From: JBDRHL01 sp043816955
GTDB lineage: Bacteria > Planctomycetota > Phycisphaerae > Sedimentisphaerales > CAYZTY01
Reading direction: 5' to 3'
Length of the DNA: 8,592 bases
Assembly (NCBI GenBank): GCA_043816955.1
Contig: JBDRHL010000008.1
Coordinates: 1 to 8,592, forward strand
Of the stretch, positions 1 to 6,249 are shown piece after piece. The notes below the pieces were generated by a model, which ran no database searches, had not been told where the DNA came from, and was given only the letters and a program-made list of their open reading frames with translations. The first letter of the stretch is position 1, and every line of letters starts with the position of its first letter. The position numbers were made by a program, and so were the translations under genes.

Positions 1-141
1 GGTGTGTACAACCTGCCGTTTGCAGGGGCGAAGCGTTATTGAATATTTGCGTGAGGCCTGTAGTTGTCATTTAAGCGGCATTCCTGCTCCATCGTTAATA
101 AATTCAGCAGGCTGTTTAGTCAAAACCGCCTGAACGCTTAC
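1..141 (+). mobile_element. Right end of an IS66-family insertion sequence (partial)
   Basis: The stretch carries the C-terminal end of an IS66-type transposase (stop at 131-133). Eight bases after that stop it ends in ACCGCCTGAACGCTTAC (125-141). IS66-family elements are known to begin with GTAAGCG and so to end in CGCTTAC, which is exactly 135-141. The transposase stop lies inside the presumed terminal repeat, a compact layout. IS66 elements make 8-bp target duplications, so the right copy would be TATATTTT at 142-149. The left end is outside the window, so the duplication cannot be checked here. Confidence 0.7.
2..133 (+). CDS. IS66-family transposase, C-terminal fragment (5' end off window)
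   Basis: Frame 2 is open from the window edge to TGA at 131-133 and gives 43 residues. The fragment reads TCRLQGRSVIEYLREA and then GIPAPSL. This matches the recalled C-terminal pattern of IS66-like DDE transposases, in which a TCRxQGRxVxxFL helix is followed by G-x-PAPSLL. The catalytic DDE domain lies upstream, outside the window, so intactness cannot be judged. The gene ends inside the terminal inverted repeat of the element, which supports the assignment. A competing reading in frame 1 (13 codons, stop at 40-42) has no recognisable content. The call rests on a short segment plus the adjacent IS66-type terminus. Confidence 0.65.
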   Translation: MCTTCRLQGRSVIEYLREACSCHLSGIPAPSLINSAGCLVKTA

Positions 142-254
142 TATATTTTCATATCCGCGACCTTGTGCGGCAGCAGTGGACCGAACATCACAACAAGGCT
201 TTGGAATCGCCGTTAGAGGCTTATCAACGTAAGAAATCTTTGCCAATATCATGA
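142..254 (+). pseudogene. Candidate 3' stub of a gene truncated by the IS66 insertion
   Basis: Immediately after the IS end, frame 144 is open for 36 codons to TGA at 252-254. It includes the segments HIRDLVRQQWTEHHNKALE and SPLEAYQRKKSLP. The composition is protein-like: mixed charged and aromatic residues and no low complexity. There is no start codon with a ribosome binding site, and the frame is interrupted upstream only inside the IS (TAG at 117-119). The simplest reading is the C-terminus of a host gene whose 5' part lies beyond the element. I do not recognise the family. A chance open frame of this length is possible, so confidence is modest. Confidence 0.4.
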
Positions 255-275
255 GGGACTGCCAAAAATTAAGCT

Positions 276-303
276 TTCGTAGAATTCATACAATCTGTAT
301 AAT
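276..303 (+). promoter_or_regulatory. Putative sigma-70 promoter for the DegP-like gene
   Basis: A perfect -10 hexamer TATAAT is at 298-303, 48 bases before the chosen start. Only a weak -35 (TTCGTA, 276-281, 16-bp spacer) can be paired with it. A second -10-like TACAAT is at 289-294. No heat-shock or envelope-stress operator was recognised. Confidence 0.4.
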
Positions 304-336
304 ATTCAGCTAAAAGTATATCATGTGGATTCTTTT

Positions 337-343
337 GGAAAGG
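337..343 (+). promoter_or_regulatory. Ribosome binding site fixing the DegP-like start
   Basis: GGAAAGG lies 8 bases before ATG 352. It decides for that ATG over the in-frame GTG at 325, which has no Shine-Dalgarno sequence and would put nine polar or charged residues ahead of the signal peptide. Confidence 0.7.
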
Positions 344-351
344 TTCGTATT

Positions 352-1806
352 ATGACATGTCGTAAAATTGTCCTGACCGGCTTATGTGTTTTGTTGATGA
401 CATCATTTTGCTGCTCTGCACCTGCGGCAGAAGTTACTAATGCTGATGACGGGCTTCAGACCCTCCGGCAGACCTCCAAAGCGTTTTCCGAAGTCGCCAA
501 CAAGGCCATTCCCGCCGTAGTCTTCGTAAAAGTCGAAACCACTGTAGAAGTGCAGAGCCCCTGGGGGCCGGATTTTGGTTTTGGGTCTCCTTTTGACGAT
601 GAGTTTTTTGAGCGTTTTTTCGGGGATAGATACCGCCGCCCCCAGCAGCCGGAAAAACGCAAACAGGTCGGTCAGGGATCAGGATTTATTATCGGAAAAG
701 ACGGCTACATCCTGACCAATAATCATGTTGTTGGTGATGCGGACAAAATTACGGTCAAGCTCCAGGACGGCAGGCAGTTTGAGGCAAAACCCGTGGGCAC
801 CGATCCCAAGTCGGACCTTGCGGTAATCAAGATCGACGCAGACGATCTGCCCGTAATAGAGCTGGGAGATTCCGACCAGGCCCAGATCGGCGAGTGGGTC
901 GTCGCGATCGGCAATCCGTTCGGCCTGACTGCAACGGTTACCGTAGGTGTCATCAGTGCCAAAGGACGCAGCAGCGTCGGAATTGCTGATTATGAGGATT
1001 TTATACAGACCGATGCGGCAATAAATCCGGGCAATTCCGGAGGGCCTCTTTTGAACCTGGAGGGAAAGGCTATTGGGATCAATACCGCTATTTTCAGCAG
1101 AAGCGGCGGATACATGGGAATCGGCTTTGCCATTCCGGTCAACATGGCTAAGGAAATAAAAAAGCAGCTTATCGAATCAGGTAAAGTCACGCGGGGTCAG
1201 CTCGGCGTATACATAAAAGACCTTGAGCCGGAAATGGCTGAATTCTACGGACTTGAAAAAGCGCAGGGCGTGCTTGTCGATGATATAATAAAAGATTCAC
1301 CCGCTGAAAAGGCCGGACTCAGGCAGGATGATATTATTCTTCAGATGAACGAGAAAGATATCGAAAGTACGGTGTCGTTCCGTAACACCATCGCATTGCT
1401 GAAACCTGGCACGGAAATTCGCCTGCTGATTCTGCGAGACGGCGAGAAAAAAACTTTTAATGTTACCATAGGTTCTTTGGATGAATCGGCTCTTGCAGCC
1501 AAAGGCCGCCTCAGCGAGAAGCTTGGCCTGGAAGTTGCTGAACTTACCGCTGAGCTTGCGGAGCGATTCGGCTATGAACTCGGGCAGGGTGTTATTGTCT
1601 CAGAGGTTCGCGACGGCAGCAGCGCAGCCCAGGCAGGTATTAAAGCGGGCATGTTGATTACAAGTATAAATCGCGAAAAGGTAGATACCGTTGAGCAGTA
1701 CAACGCGCTGCTTGAAAAAGCCGCGAAGAAAGACAAGGTGCTTGTCCGCGTAAGACACGGCAGGTATTCCCAGTCTGTCGTGCTCGAATTCGAAAAGGCA
1801 GAATAA
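352..1806 (+). CDS. degP: DegP/HtrA-family periplasmic serine endoprotease (Do), two PDZ domains
   Basis: This is an exported ATP-independent protease/chaperone that would degrade misfolded envelope proteins. The 484-aa product starts with a signal peptide (MTCRK, hydrophobic core to about residue 20, likely cleavage after APA at 23-25). The two cysteines before the cleavage region do not form a lipobox. A mature N-terminal helix and a Phe-rich LA-type loop (about 70-100, FDDEFFERFFGD) precede a trypsin-like domain with a complete triad: His125 in TNNHVV, Asp155 in DPKSDLAVIKI and Ser229 in NPGNSGGPLL. PDZ1 spans about 280-375 and PDZ2 about 390-480, the length and order of classical Do proteases. 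The start is chosen by the ribosome binding site at 337-343. A strong terminator follows, so the gene is probably monocistronic. Family assignment is firm; the choice between DegP, DegQ and MucD orthology is not. Confidence 0.95.
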   Translation: MTCRKIVLTGLCVLLMTSFCCSAPAAEVTNADDGLQTLRQTSKAFSEVANKAIPAVVFVKVETTVEVQSPWGPDFGFGSPFDDEFFERFFGDRYRRPQQPEKRKQVGQGSGFIIGKDGYILTNNHVVGDADKITVKLQDGRQFEAKPVGTDPKSDLAVIKIDADDLPVIELGDSDQAQIGEWVVAIGNPFGLTATVTVGVISAKGRSSVGIADYEDFIQTDAAINPGNSGGPLLNLEGKAIGINTAIFSRSGGYMGIGFAIPVNMAKEIKKQLIESGKVTRGQLGVYIKDLEPEMAEFYGLEKAQGVLVDDIIKDSPAEKAGLRQDDIILQMNEKDIESTVSFRNTIALLKPGTEIRLLILRDGEKKTFNVTIGSLDESALAAKGRLSEKLGLEVAELTAELAERFGYELGQGVIVSEVRDGSSAAQAGIKAGMLITSINREKVDTVEQYNALLEKAAKKDKVLVRVRHGRYSQSVVLEFEKAE

Positions 1807-1822
1807 TAACCAGCAGCTTTAT

Positions 1823-1874
1823 CAGCAGAATCGCCCCGGTTATTTCATATGGCTGGCGCGATTCTGCTGTTTTT
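1823..1874 (+). terminator. Rho-independent terminator after the DegP-like gene
   Basis: CAGCAGAATCGC (1823-1834) pairs perfectly over 12 bp with GCGATTCTGCTG (1858-1869). The loop is 23 nt and five T follow (1870-1874). It begins 16 bases after the stop codon. There is no matching T run for the minus strand, so it looks unidirectional. Confidence 0.85.
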
Positions 1875-2033
1875 AGGGCAAAAACCGGCATACGGCATAT
1901 TGGCGTTACCCCCAACCTTTGGGACAATACCAAACTTTTTCAAAAATAATGCGATTACCGTTGCATATGTCCCCTTTTCTGTTTTAATTGAACATTGAAT
2001 CATAATTTGTGGTTGTCTGTTAGGCTCTTTGCT

Positions 2034-3851
2034 ATGCGACGCCGGAGGAAACATCCGGTTCCGATAAAACGGATTTTTCAGATGTTCAAGCCTTACCGCC
2101 GCCTCTTTCTGCTGGTGGTGGTTCTTACCGCAGGGTTAAAGGTTATGCCTTTGGTCTATCCCCAGCTCGCTCGCGTAATCATTGACAACCTCATTCTCGA
2201 CCAGACCCACCTGCCCAGGAACAAAAAGATTATACTGCTCTGGACAACCTCAGGCGGCATCGCCGCACTTGCTGTTATCTTCGCCGGCGTCACCCTCATC
2301 CAGGTTAAAATGTACTACAAGCTGCTTTGGGGCATTATCTTCGACCTGCGACAGAGACTAAGCTGGCATATCCAGAAACTCAGCCTTAGTTTCTACGCCA
2401 GGCAAAAAACCGGCAAGCTCGTCTCACGTATAATAAGCGATATCAATCAGATAAGCGGTCTCATCAGGGACGGCGGCATAAACCTCATACTCGACATCCT
2501 CACCGTTCTGCTCGTAGCCGGCATCCTCTGCGTAATGAACGCATGGCTGTTTCTTTGCTCGATCTCCCTGATACCTGTTTCAGTGATCACTTTTCGCCGC
2601 CTGAACCCCATCATTCGAAGAATGAGCAAGCACGTCCAGAGGCGCGTAGCCATAATGAGCGGCGGAATCGCTGAAAGACTCAGCGGAATATCCGTCATCC
2701 AGGCCTTTGCCGCCGAGCAGATTGAACACTATAAGTTCACACGAGAAAACGAAAAATACACTCAGCAGGTGCTGAATCAGGCAGGACTTGCTTCAATCCT
2801 TCAGGCAACTGGCCTAGCCGTCGTTTATACCAGCCACGCCATCGTGCTTGGCGCTGGTGGATACTTTGCACTCAGGGGATACGTTACACCAGGCGAAATT
2901 GTCGCTTTCATGCTCTATGTCCCGCTCCTTTATGGCCCACTTGCACGGCTGGCTGAAATAAACGTCAGCATCCAGCAGGCCCTCGGATCACTCGAACGGG
3001 TATTCGAACTGCTCGATGTCGCACCGGAAATTACAAACAACCCGAATCCCGTAACCCGATTAGAGGGGCATGGCAAACTTATTTTCGAAAATGTAACTTT
3101 CTCCTACAACACCGACAGGGCCGTTCTTCATAACATAAACCTCCGTATCGACCCAGGCCAAAAGGTCGCCTTGATAGGACCCAGTGGCGCCGGAAAAACC
3201 ACCCTCGCCGCCCTTGTGCCGCGGCTTTACGACGTCACTCAGGGTAAAATCCTCATTGATGGAATAGACGTCAGAAAAGTCCATCTTAAGACCCTCCGCC
3301 AGACCATTGGTGTTGTTCAGCAAGAACCGTTCCTCTTCTCAATATCAGTTAGAGAAAACATCCTTTACGGAAAACCCGAAGCCTCAAACGACCAGGTAAT
3401 TCAGGCCGCAAAAACCGCAAATGCGCACGAATTCATAAAACAGCTTCCACATGGCTATAATACCGCTACCGGAGAAAGAGGCGTTAATCTGTCCGTCGGC
3501 CAGAGACAGAGAATCTGTCTCGCAAGAACAATATTAAAAGACCCCCGCATACTCATCCTCGACGAAGCTACAAGTGCCCTCGACAGCGAATCCGAAAACC
3601 TCGTCCAGACCGCCATGGACCGTCTCATGATAAACAGGACAAGCATAATCATCGCCCACAGGCTCAGCACCATTATGAATGCCGATTTTGTCGTCGTTCT
3701 TCAAAACGGAAGCATCATCGAGAAGGGCACTCACACCGAGCTTTGGGAACAGGGTAAAATGTACAAATACCTCCTCCAGCAGCAGTTTGGCCCCATTCAA
3801 CGCCTCCTCGAAAGAGCAAGTTCATCCGCTAAAACCGGATCACCGCCTTGA
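2034..3851 (+). CDS. ABC exporter half-transporter (MsbA/BmrA-like, fused TM and ATPase domains)
   Basis: This inner-membrane ATP-driven exporter would work as a dimer; the substrate (lipid, peptide or drug) cannot be read from sequence. The 605-aa product has a basic N-terminus and six predicted membrane helices (about 23-45, 66-90, 150-170, 171-187, 258-280, 288-309). The ATPase domain follows: Walker A GPSGAGKTT 382-390, Q-loop Gln430, signature LSVGQ 486-490 (Val replaces the usual first Gly of LSGGQ), Walker B ILILDEA with Asp510 and Glu511, and H-loop His542. All catalytic residues are present. The frame is open upstream to TTG 1995, but ATG 2034 gives the usual family N-terminus; its ribosome binding site is weak (AGG, 2022-2024). 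The gene stands alone and has no visible terminator. Its last 23 bases are shared, on the opposite strand, with the dehydrogenase gene. Confidence 0.93.
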   Translation: MRRRRKHPVPIKRIFQMFKPYRRLFLLVVVLTAGLKVMPLVYPQLARVIIDNLILDQTHLPRNKKIILLWTTSGGIAALAVIFAGVTLIQVKMYYKLLWGIIFDLRQRLSWHIQKLSLSFYARQKTGKLVSRIISDINQISGLIRDGGINLILDILTVLLVAGILCVMNAWLFLCSISLIPVSVITFRRLNPIIRRMSKHVQRRVAIMSGGIAERLSGISVIQAFAAEQIEHYKFTRENEKYTQQVLNQAGLASILQATGLAVVYTSHAIVLGAGGYFALRGYVTPGEIVAFMLYVPLLYGPLARLAEINVSIQQALGSLERVFELLDVAPEITNNPNPVTRLEGHGKLIFENVTFSYNTDRAVLHNINLRIDPGQKVALIGPSGAGKTTLAALVPRLYDVTQGKILIDGIDVRKVHLKTLRQTIGVVQQEPFLFSISVRENILYGKPEASNDQVIQAAKTANAHEFIKQLPHGYNTATGERGVNLSVGQRQRICLARTILKDPRILILDEATSALDSESENLVQTAMDRLMINRTSIIIAHRLSTIMNADFVVVLQNGSIIEKGTHTELWEQGKMYKYLLQQQFGPIQRLLERASSSAKTGSPP

Positions 3852-4863
3852 TAACACCGTCACCATAACAGGCAACAAGATCAAACGCCTCCTTGCTCCT
3901 CTCGAAACTGAATCGATGCGTCAGCATGAACCCCAGATCCACCCCCCCTGAAGCTGCCAGTTCAATCGCCTGCTCAACGCATCTGTTCTGTCGTCGAATA
4001 TTAATCAGGCTTAGCTCTTTCCTGCGTACCGTGGAAATATCAAAGCTGATTCTATCCACACGAGGAATCCCGACAATAACCAGCTTTCCTCCGGGCCTCA
4101 GAAGCTCAACCGCCTGATCCAGTGTCTCCTGTTCACCCGCACATTCATAAACAACATCCACGCCCTCAGGCTGCTGTTCAAGAATTTCCGCAACCACATC
4201 AACCTTATCAGGATTGCTCGCCCGGCACGCCCCGGCTTTCTCCGCTGCCCTGCAGCGACTATCGATCTTATCAGTCACATAAATCGGCCCAACACCTGCT
4301 GCCCTCCCTGCAAGCAAAACACTAAGACCGATTGGACCCGAACCGAGAATCGCTGCGCATTGCCCCGCTCCCGCCCCCGACTGCTCTACTGTATAATAGC
4401 CTATAGTAAAAGGCTCAACCAGCGCCGCCTCTTCCAGCGTCAGCCTCCCGCTTATCGGATACACACTTTCTTCAGGCATCACGATATACTCGCAAAGACA
4501 CCCGTCCGCCTGCCCCGGCGTACCAAGGAATCGAAGCTTCTTGCACGTGTTTTCACGTCCCATCCTGCATTGACTGCATTCATGACAAGGTACAGCCGGA
4601 TCAACTGCGACCTCATCCCCCGTCTTCACACGTCTCACCGACCGCCCAACCTCAACAACCGTTGCTGAACACTCATGACCAACCTTGTAAGGATACTGCA
4701 CTACCTGCGAACCGATCCTGCCTGTCTCATAGTAATGAACATCAGAACCGCATACACCTATTACTTCCATCCTCAACAGCACATCATTCTCACCCTCGAT
4801 ACAAGGCTTGTCCGCCTCCACCATTTCCATCTGCCTGATACCGATCAACATCATTGCTTTCAT
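3829..4863 (-). CDS. Zinc-dependent medium-chain alcohol/polyol dehydrogenase (sorbitol/L-idonate/threonine dehydrogenase type)
   Basis: This cytoplasmic NAD-dependent oxidoreductase probably oxidises a secondary alcohol of a sugar alcohol or related substrate to a ketone. The 344-aa product has the GroES-like domain with catalytic zinc ligands Cys38 (GVCGSDVHYY), His63-Glu64 (GHE) and Glu150 (ALVEP). The structural zinc loop has Cys93, Cys96, Cys99 and Cys107. The Rossmann fold follows with GSGPIG at 174-179. An acidic residue, Asp198, ends the second strand and favours NAD over NADP. All metal ligands are present and length is normal for the family. ATG 4863 has a good ribosome binding site (GGAGT on the minus strand, 4871-4875, spacing 7). 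The gene is divergent from the DUF488 operon and overlaps the exporter gene tail to tail. Substrate is not assignable; sorbitol, L-idonate and threonine dehydrogenases all share this layout. Confidence 0.92.
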   Translation of the reverse strand: MKAMMLIGIRQMEMVEADKPCIEGENDVLLRMEVIGVCGSDVHYYETGRIGSQVVQYPYKVGHECSATVVEVGRSVRRVKTGDEVAVDPAVPCHECSQCRMGRENTCKKLRFLGTPGQADGCLCEYIVMPEESVYPISGRLTLEEAALVEPFTIGYYTVEQSGAGAGQCAAILGSGPIGLSVLLAGRAAGVGPIYVTDKIDSRCRAAEKAGACRASNPDKVDVVAEILEQQPEGVDVVYECAGEQETLDQAVELLRPGGKLVIVGIPRVDRISFDISTVRRKELSLINIRRQNRCVEQAIELAASGGVDLGFMLTHRFSFERSKEAFDLVACYGDGVIKAVIRF

Positions 4864-5003
4864 AACACAAACTCCATAAGCTCTCTTGAAATATAACAGA
4901 ATAATTGCAGAAAAAGAATAATCTTACTAAAAATTGGAGAATTTTATACAATCCAGCCGAAACATCATTTAGAATACTTAATATAACAAAATATAGTGAG
5001 CTC
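4864..5003. promoter_or_regulatory. AT-rich divergent intergenic region between the dehydrogenase and DUF488 genes
   Basis: Both flanking genes start from this 140-bp gap, so it must hold two promoters or one shared control region. For the plus strand a -10-like TACAAT is at 4947-4952 with a poor -35 (TTACTA, 4924-4929, 17-bp spacer). TATAAC at 4983-4988 is an alternative. For the minus strand, TTATAT-like sequence lies near 4890. None is convincing alone, and no clear operator palindrome was seen. An in-frame TTG at 4905 would extend the DUF488 protein through this AT-rich gap and is not favoured. Confidence 0.4.
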
Positions 5004-5444
5004 ATGGCAACAAATCTATTCACAATTGGGTATGAAGGCATAAACCTTGACGATTTTGTGGCACAACTCAAGAACTCTGCCATAAACTGCCTGATTGATG
5101 TCCGCCGGATACCTCTTTCTCGCAAACCAGGTTTCTCAAAATCCGCTCTTACTCAAAAACTTGCACATGAGAACATCGATTATGTCCACTTCAAAGAACT
5201 TGGGAGTCCTGAAAGTACCAGGGCACAATTAAAGAGCGATCGCAACTATGACAAGTTCTTCAGTGCTGTCCGGCAATATTTATCCACCAAGACCGATATA
5301 CTTAAGGAAGCTTCCGGACATGTCATCCGGAAGAATTGTTGCCTTATGTGTTTTGAGCGACAAGCGGGAAAGTGCCACCGAACCCTTGTAGCTTCCTTAA
5401 TTAAGCAGCAACGCGGCAACAGCTTGAGAATAATCAACTTATAG
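5004..5444 (+). CDS. DUF488 family protein
   Basis: The product is a 146-aa soluble protein of the DUF488 family, whose molecular function is not established to my knowledge. The family hallmarks are in order: TIGYEG at 7-12 right after the start, IDVRRIPLSRKPGFS at 31-45, YVHFKELGSP at 60-69, and a C-terminal CLMCFE (113-118) with KCHR (123-126). The conserved Cys and His residues (Cys113, Cys116, Cys124, His125) could bind a metal or form an active site; that is inference. ATG 5004 is chosen because family members begin within a few residues of the TIGxxG strand. Its ribosome binding site is weak and close (GTGAG, 4996-5000). The gene lies 19 bases before the next gene, an evident operon. 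Neither gene has a signal peptide or membrane segment. Confidence 0.88.
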   Translation: MATNLFTIGYEGINLDDFVAQLKNSAINCLIDVRRIPLSRKPGFSKSALTQKLAHENIDYVHFKELGSPESTRAQLKSDRNYDKFFSAVRQYLSTKTDILKEASGHVIRKNCCLMCFERQAGKCHRTLVASLIKQQRGNSLRIINL

Positions 5445-5463
5445 ATAATATTGGGGGATAGCC

Positions 5464-6249
5464 ATGCCGCTTGTAACCAAGAAAGTCCTCGTAACAGTCA
5501 AAGCACCCCCACATCCTTCCAAAAAATATCAGGAAATAAATTGCTGTGCCGGCATCGATATTGATACTGGCCGGTGGATCAGACTATACCCAATACCATT
5601 TCGATTATTGGACGATGACAAGAAATTCCCGAAATATAGCATCATAACTGTCAAGTGCGAAAAGCCAAAGCGGGACCGAAGGGTTGAGAGTTATCGAGTC
5701 AACGAAGAGAGTATAAGCATAGAAAAATGGCTCGACACAAATGATAACTGGGCAGCGAGAAACAAAATAGTACTCCCAACTGTTTCGCCTTCTTTTTGCT
5801 CCATCCTGAAAAAATACAACGAAAAATCCCTCGGTTGCATAAAACCTGCGCATGTAGAGTTTCACGTTGAAAAGGTATCCAAAAAACCTTCCAAAAAACA
5901 CGAAAATGTTTACAGCCAGTTAAGGCTATTCGATAAGAGCCTTATTCCCCTTGAACATATTCCCTATGCCTTTTACTATACCTTCAAGTGCGTAGATACT
6001 CCTTCTTGTCAAGGTCATAAGCTAATGATCGAAGATTGGGAAATTGTTCAATCATATAGAAGATGGAAAGCCAGATATCCTGAGAAAGAACTCTTGTCAA
6101 ATATTCGTAAAAAATGGTTCAGCGAACTTTGCAGCCCCAAACGAGACACCTACTTCTTTGTTGGGAACATGCATAGATTTCCCAAGCAGTTTCTGATATT
6201 AGGCGTGTTTTATCCACCAAGGTCACAGCCCAGCTTATTTACACATTAA
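5464..6249 (+). CDS. Conserved protein of unnamed family, second gene of the DUF488 operon
   Basis: I recognise the sequence style but no named domain. The 261-aa soluble product begins KVLVTVKAPPHPSKKYQE, followed by CCAGIDIDTGRWIRLYPIPF (28-47). That pattern recurs, as far as I recall, in uncharacterised bacterial proteins of similar length. The middle is Lys-rich (about 135-147). A Cys176-x5-Cys182-x2-His185 cluster leads into LMIEDWEIV (187-195). The end has FFVGNMHRFP and FLILGVFYPP (231-252), a strand-turn-strand pattern. There is no signal peptide or membrane helix. The start has a G-rich ribosome binding site (GGGGGA, 5453-5458, spacing 5). Its tight spacing behind the DUF488 gene argues for a joint role. 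The 3' end overlaps the NTPase gene on the other strand by 11 bp. Confidence 0.8.
   Translation: MPLVTKKVLVTVKAPPHPSKKYQEINCCAGIDIDTGRWIRLYPIPFRLLDDDKKFPKYSIITVKCEKPKRDRRVESYRVNEESISIEKWLDTNDNWAARNKIVLPTVSPSFCSILKKYNEKSLGCIKPAHVEFHVEKVSKKPSKKHENVYSQLRLFDKSLIPLEHIPYAFYYTFKCVDTPSCQGHKLMIEDWEIVQSYRRWKARYPEKELLSNIRKKWFSELCSPKRDTYFFVGNMHRFPKQFLILGVFYPPRSQPSLFTH

Noticed and set aside
1..42. Frame 1 tail of 13 codons ending TGA
   Set aside because: Frame 2 of the same stretch matches an IS66 transposase C-terminus and ends at the IS terminus, so frame 1 is a shadow.
67..252. Minus-strand open frame of 61 codons
   Set aside because: It spans the IS66 terminus and the gene remnant, has no recognisable motif, and lies antisense to better-supported features.
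325..351. GTG start extending the DegP-like protein by nine residues
   Set aside because: There is no ribosome binding site and it would place polar residues before the signal peptide. ATG 352 has GGAAAGG at 8 bases.
406..420. Possible lipoprotein signal (Cys pair near the end of the DegP-like signal peptide)
   Set aside because: Phe precedes the first cysteine and the lipobox pattern is not met; an ordinary Ala-x-Ala cleavage site follows.
1995..2033. TTG start extending the ABC exporter by 13 residues
   Set aside because: A rare start codon with no Shine-Dalgarno. ATG 2034 gives a normal family N-terminus, although its own ribosome binding site is weak.
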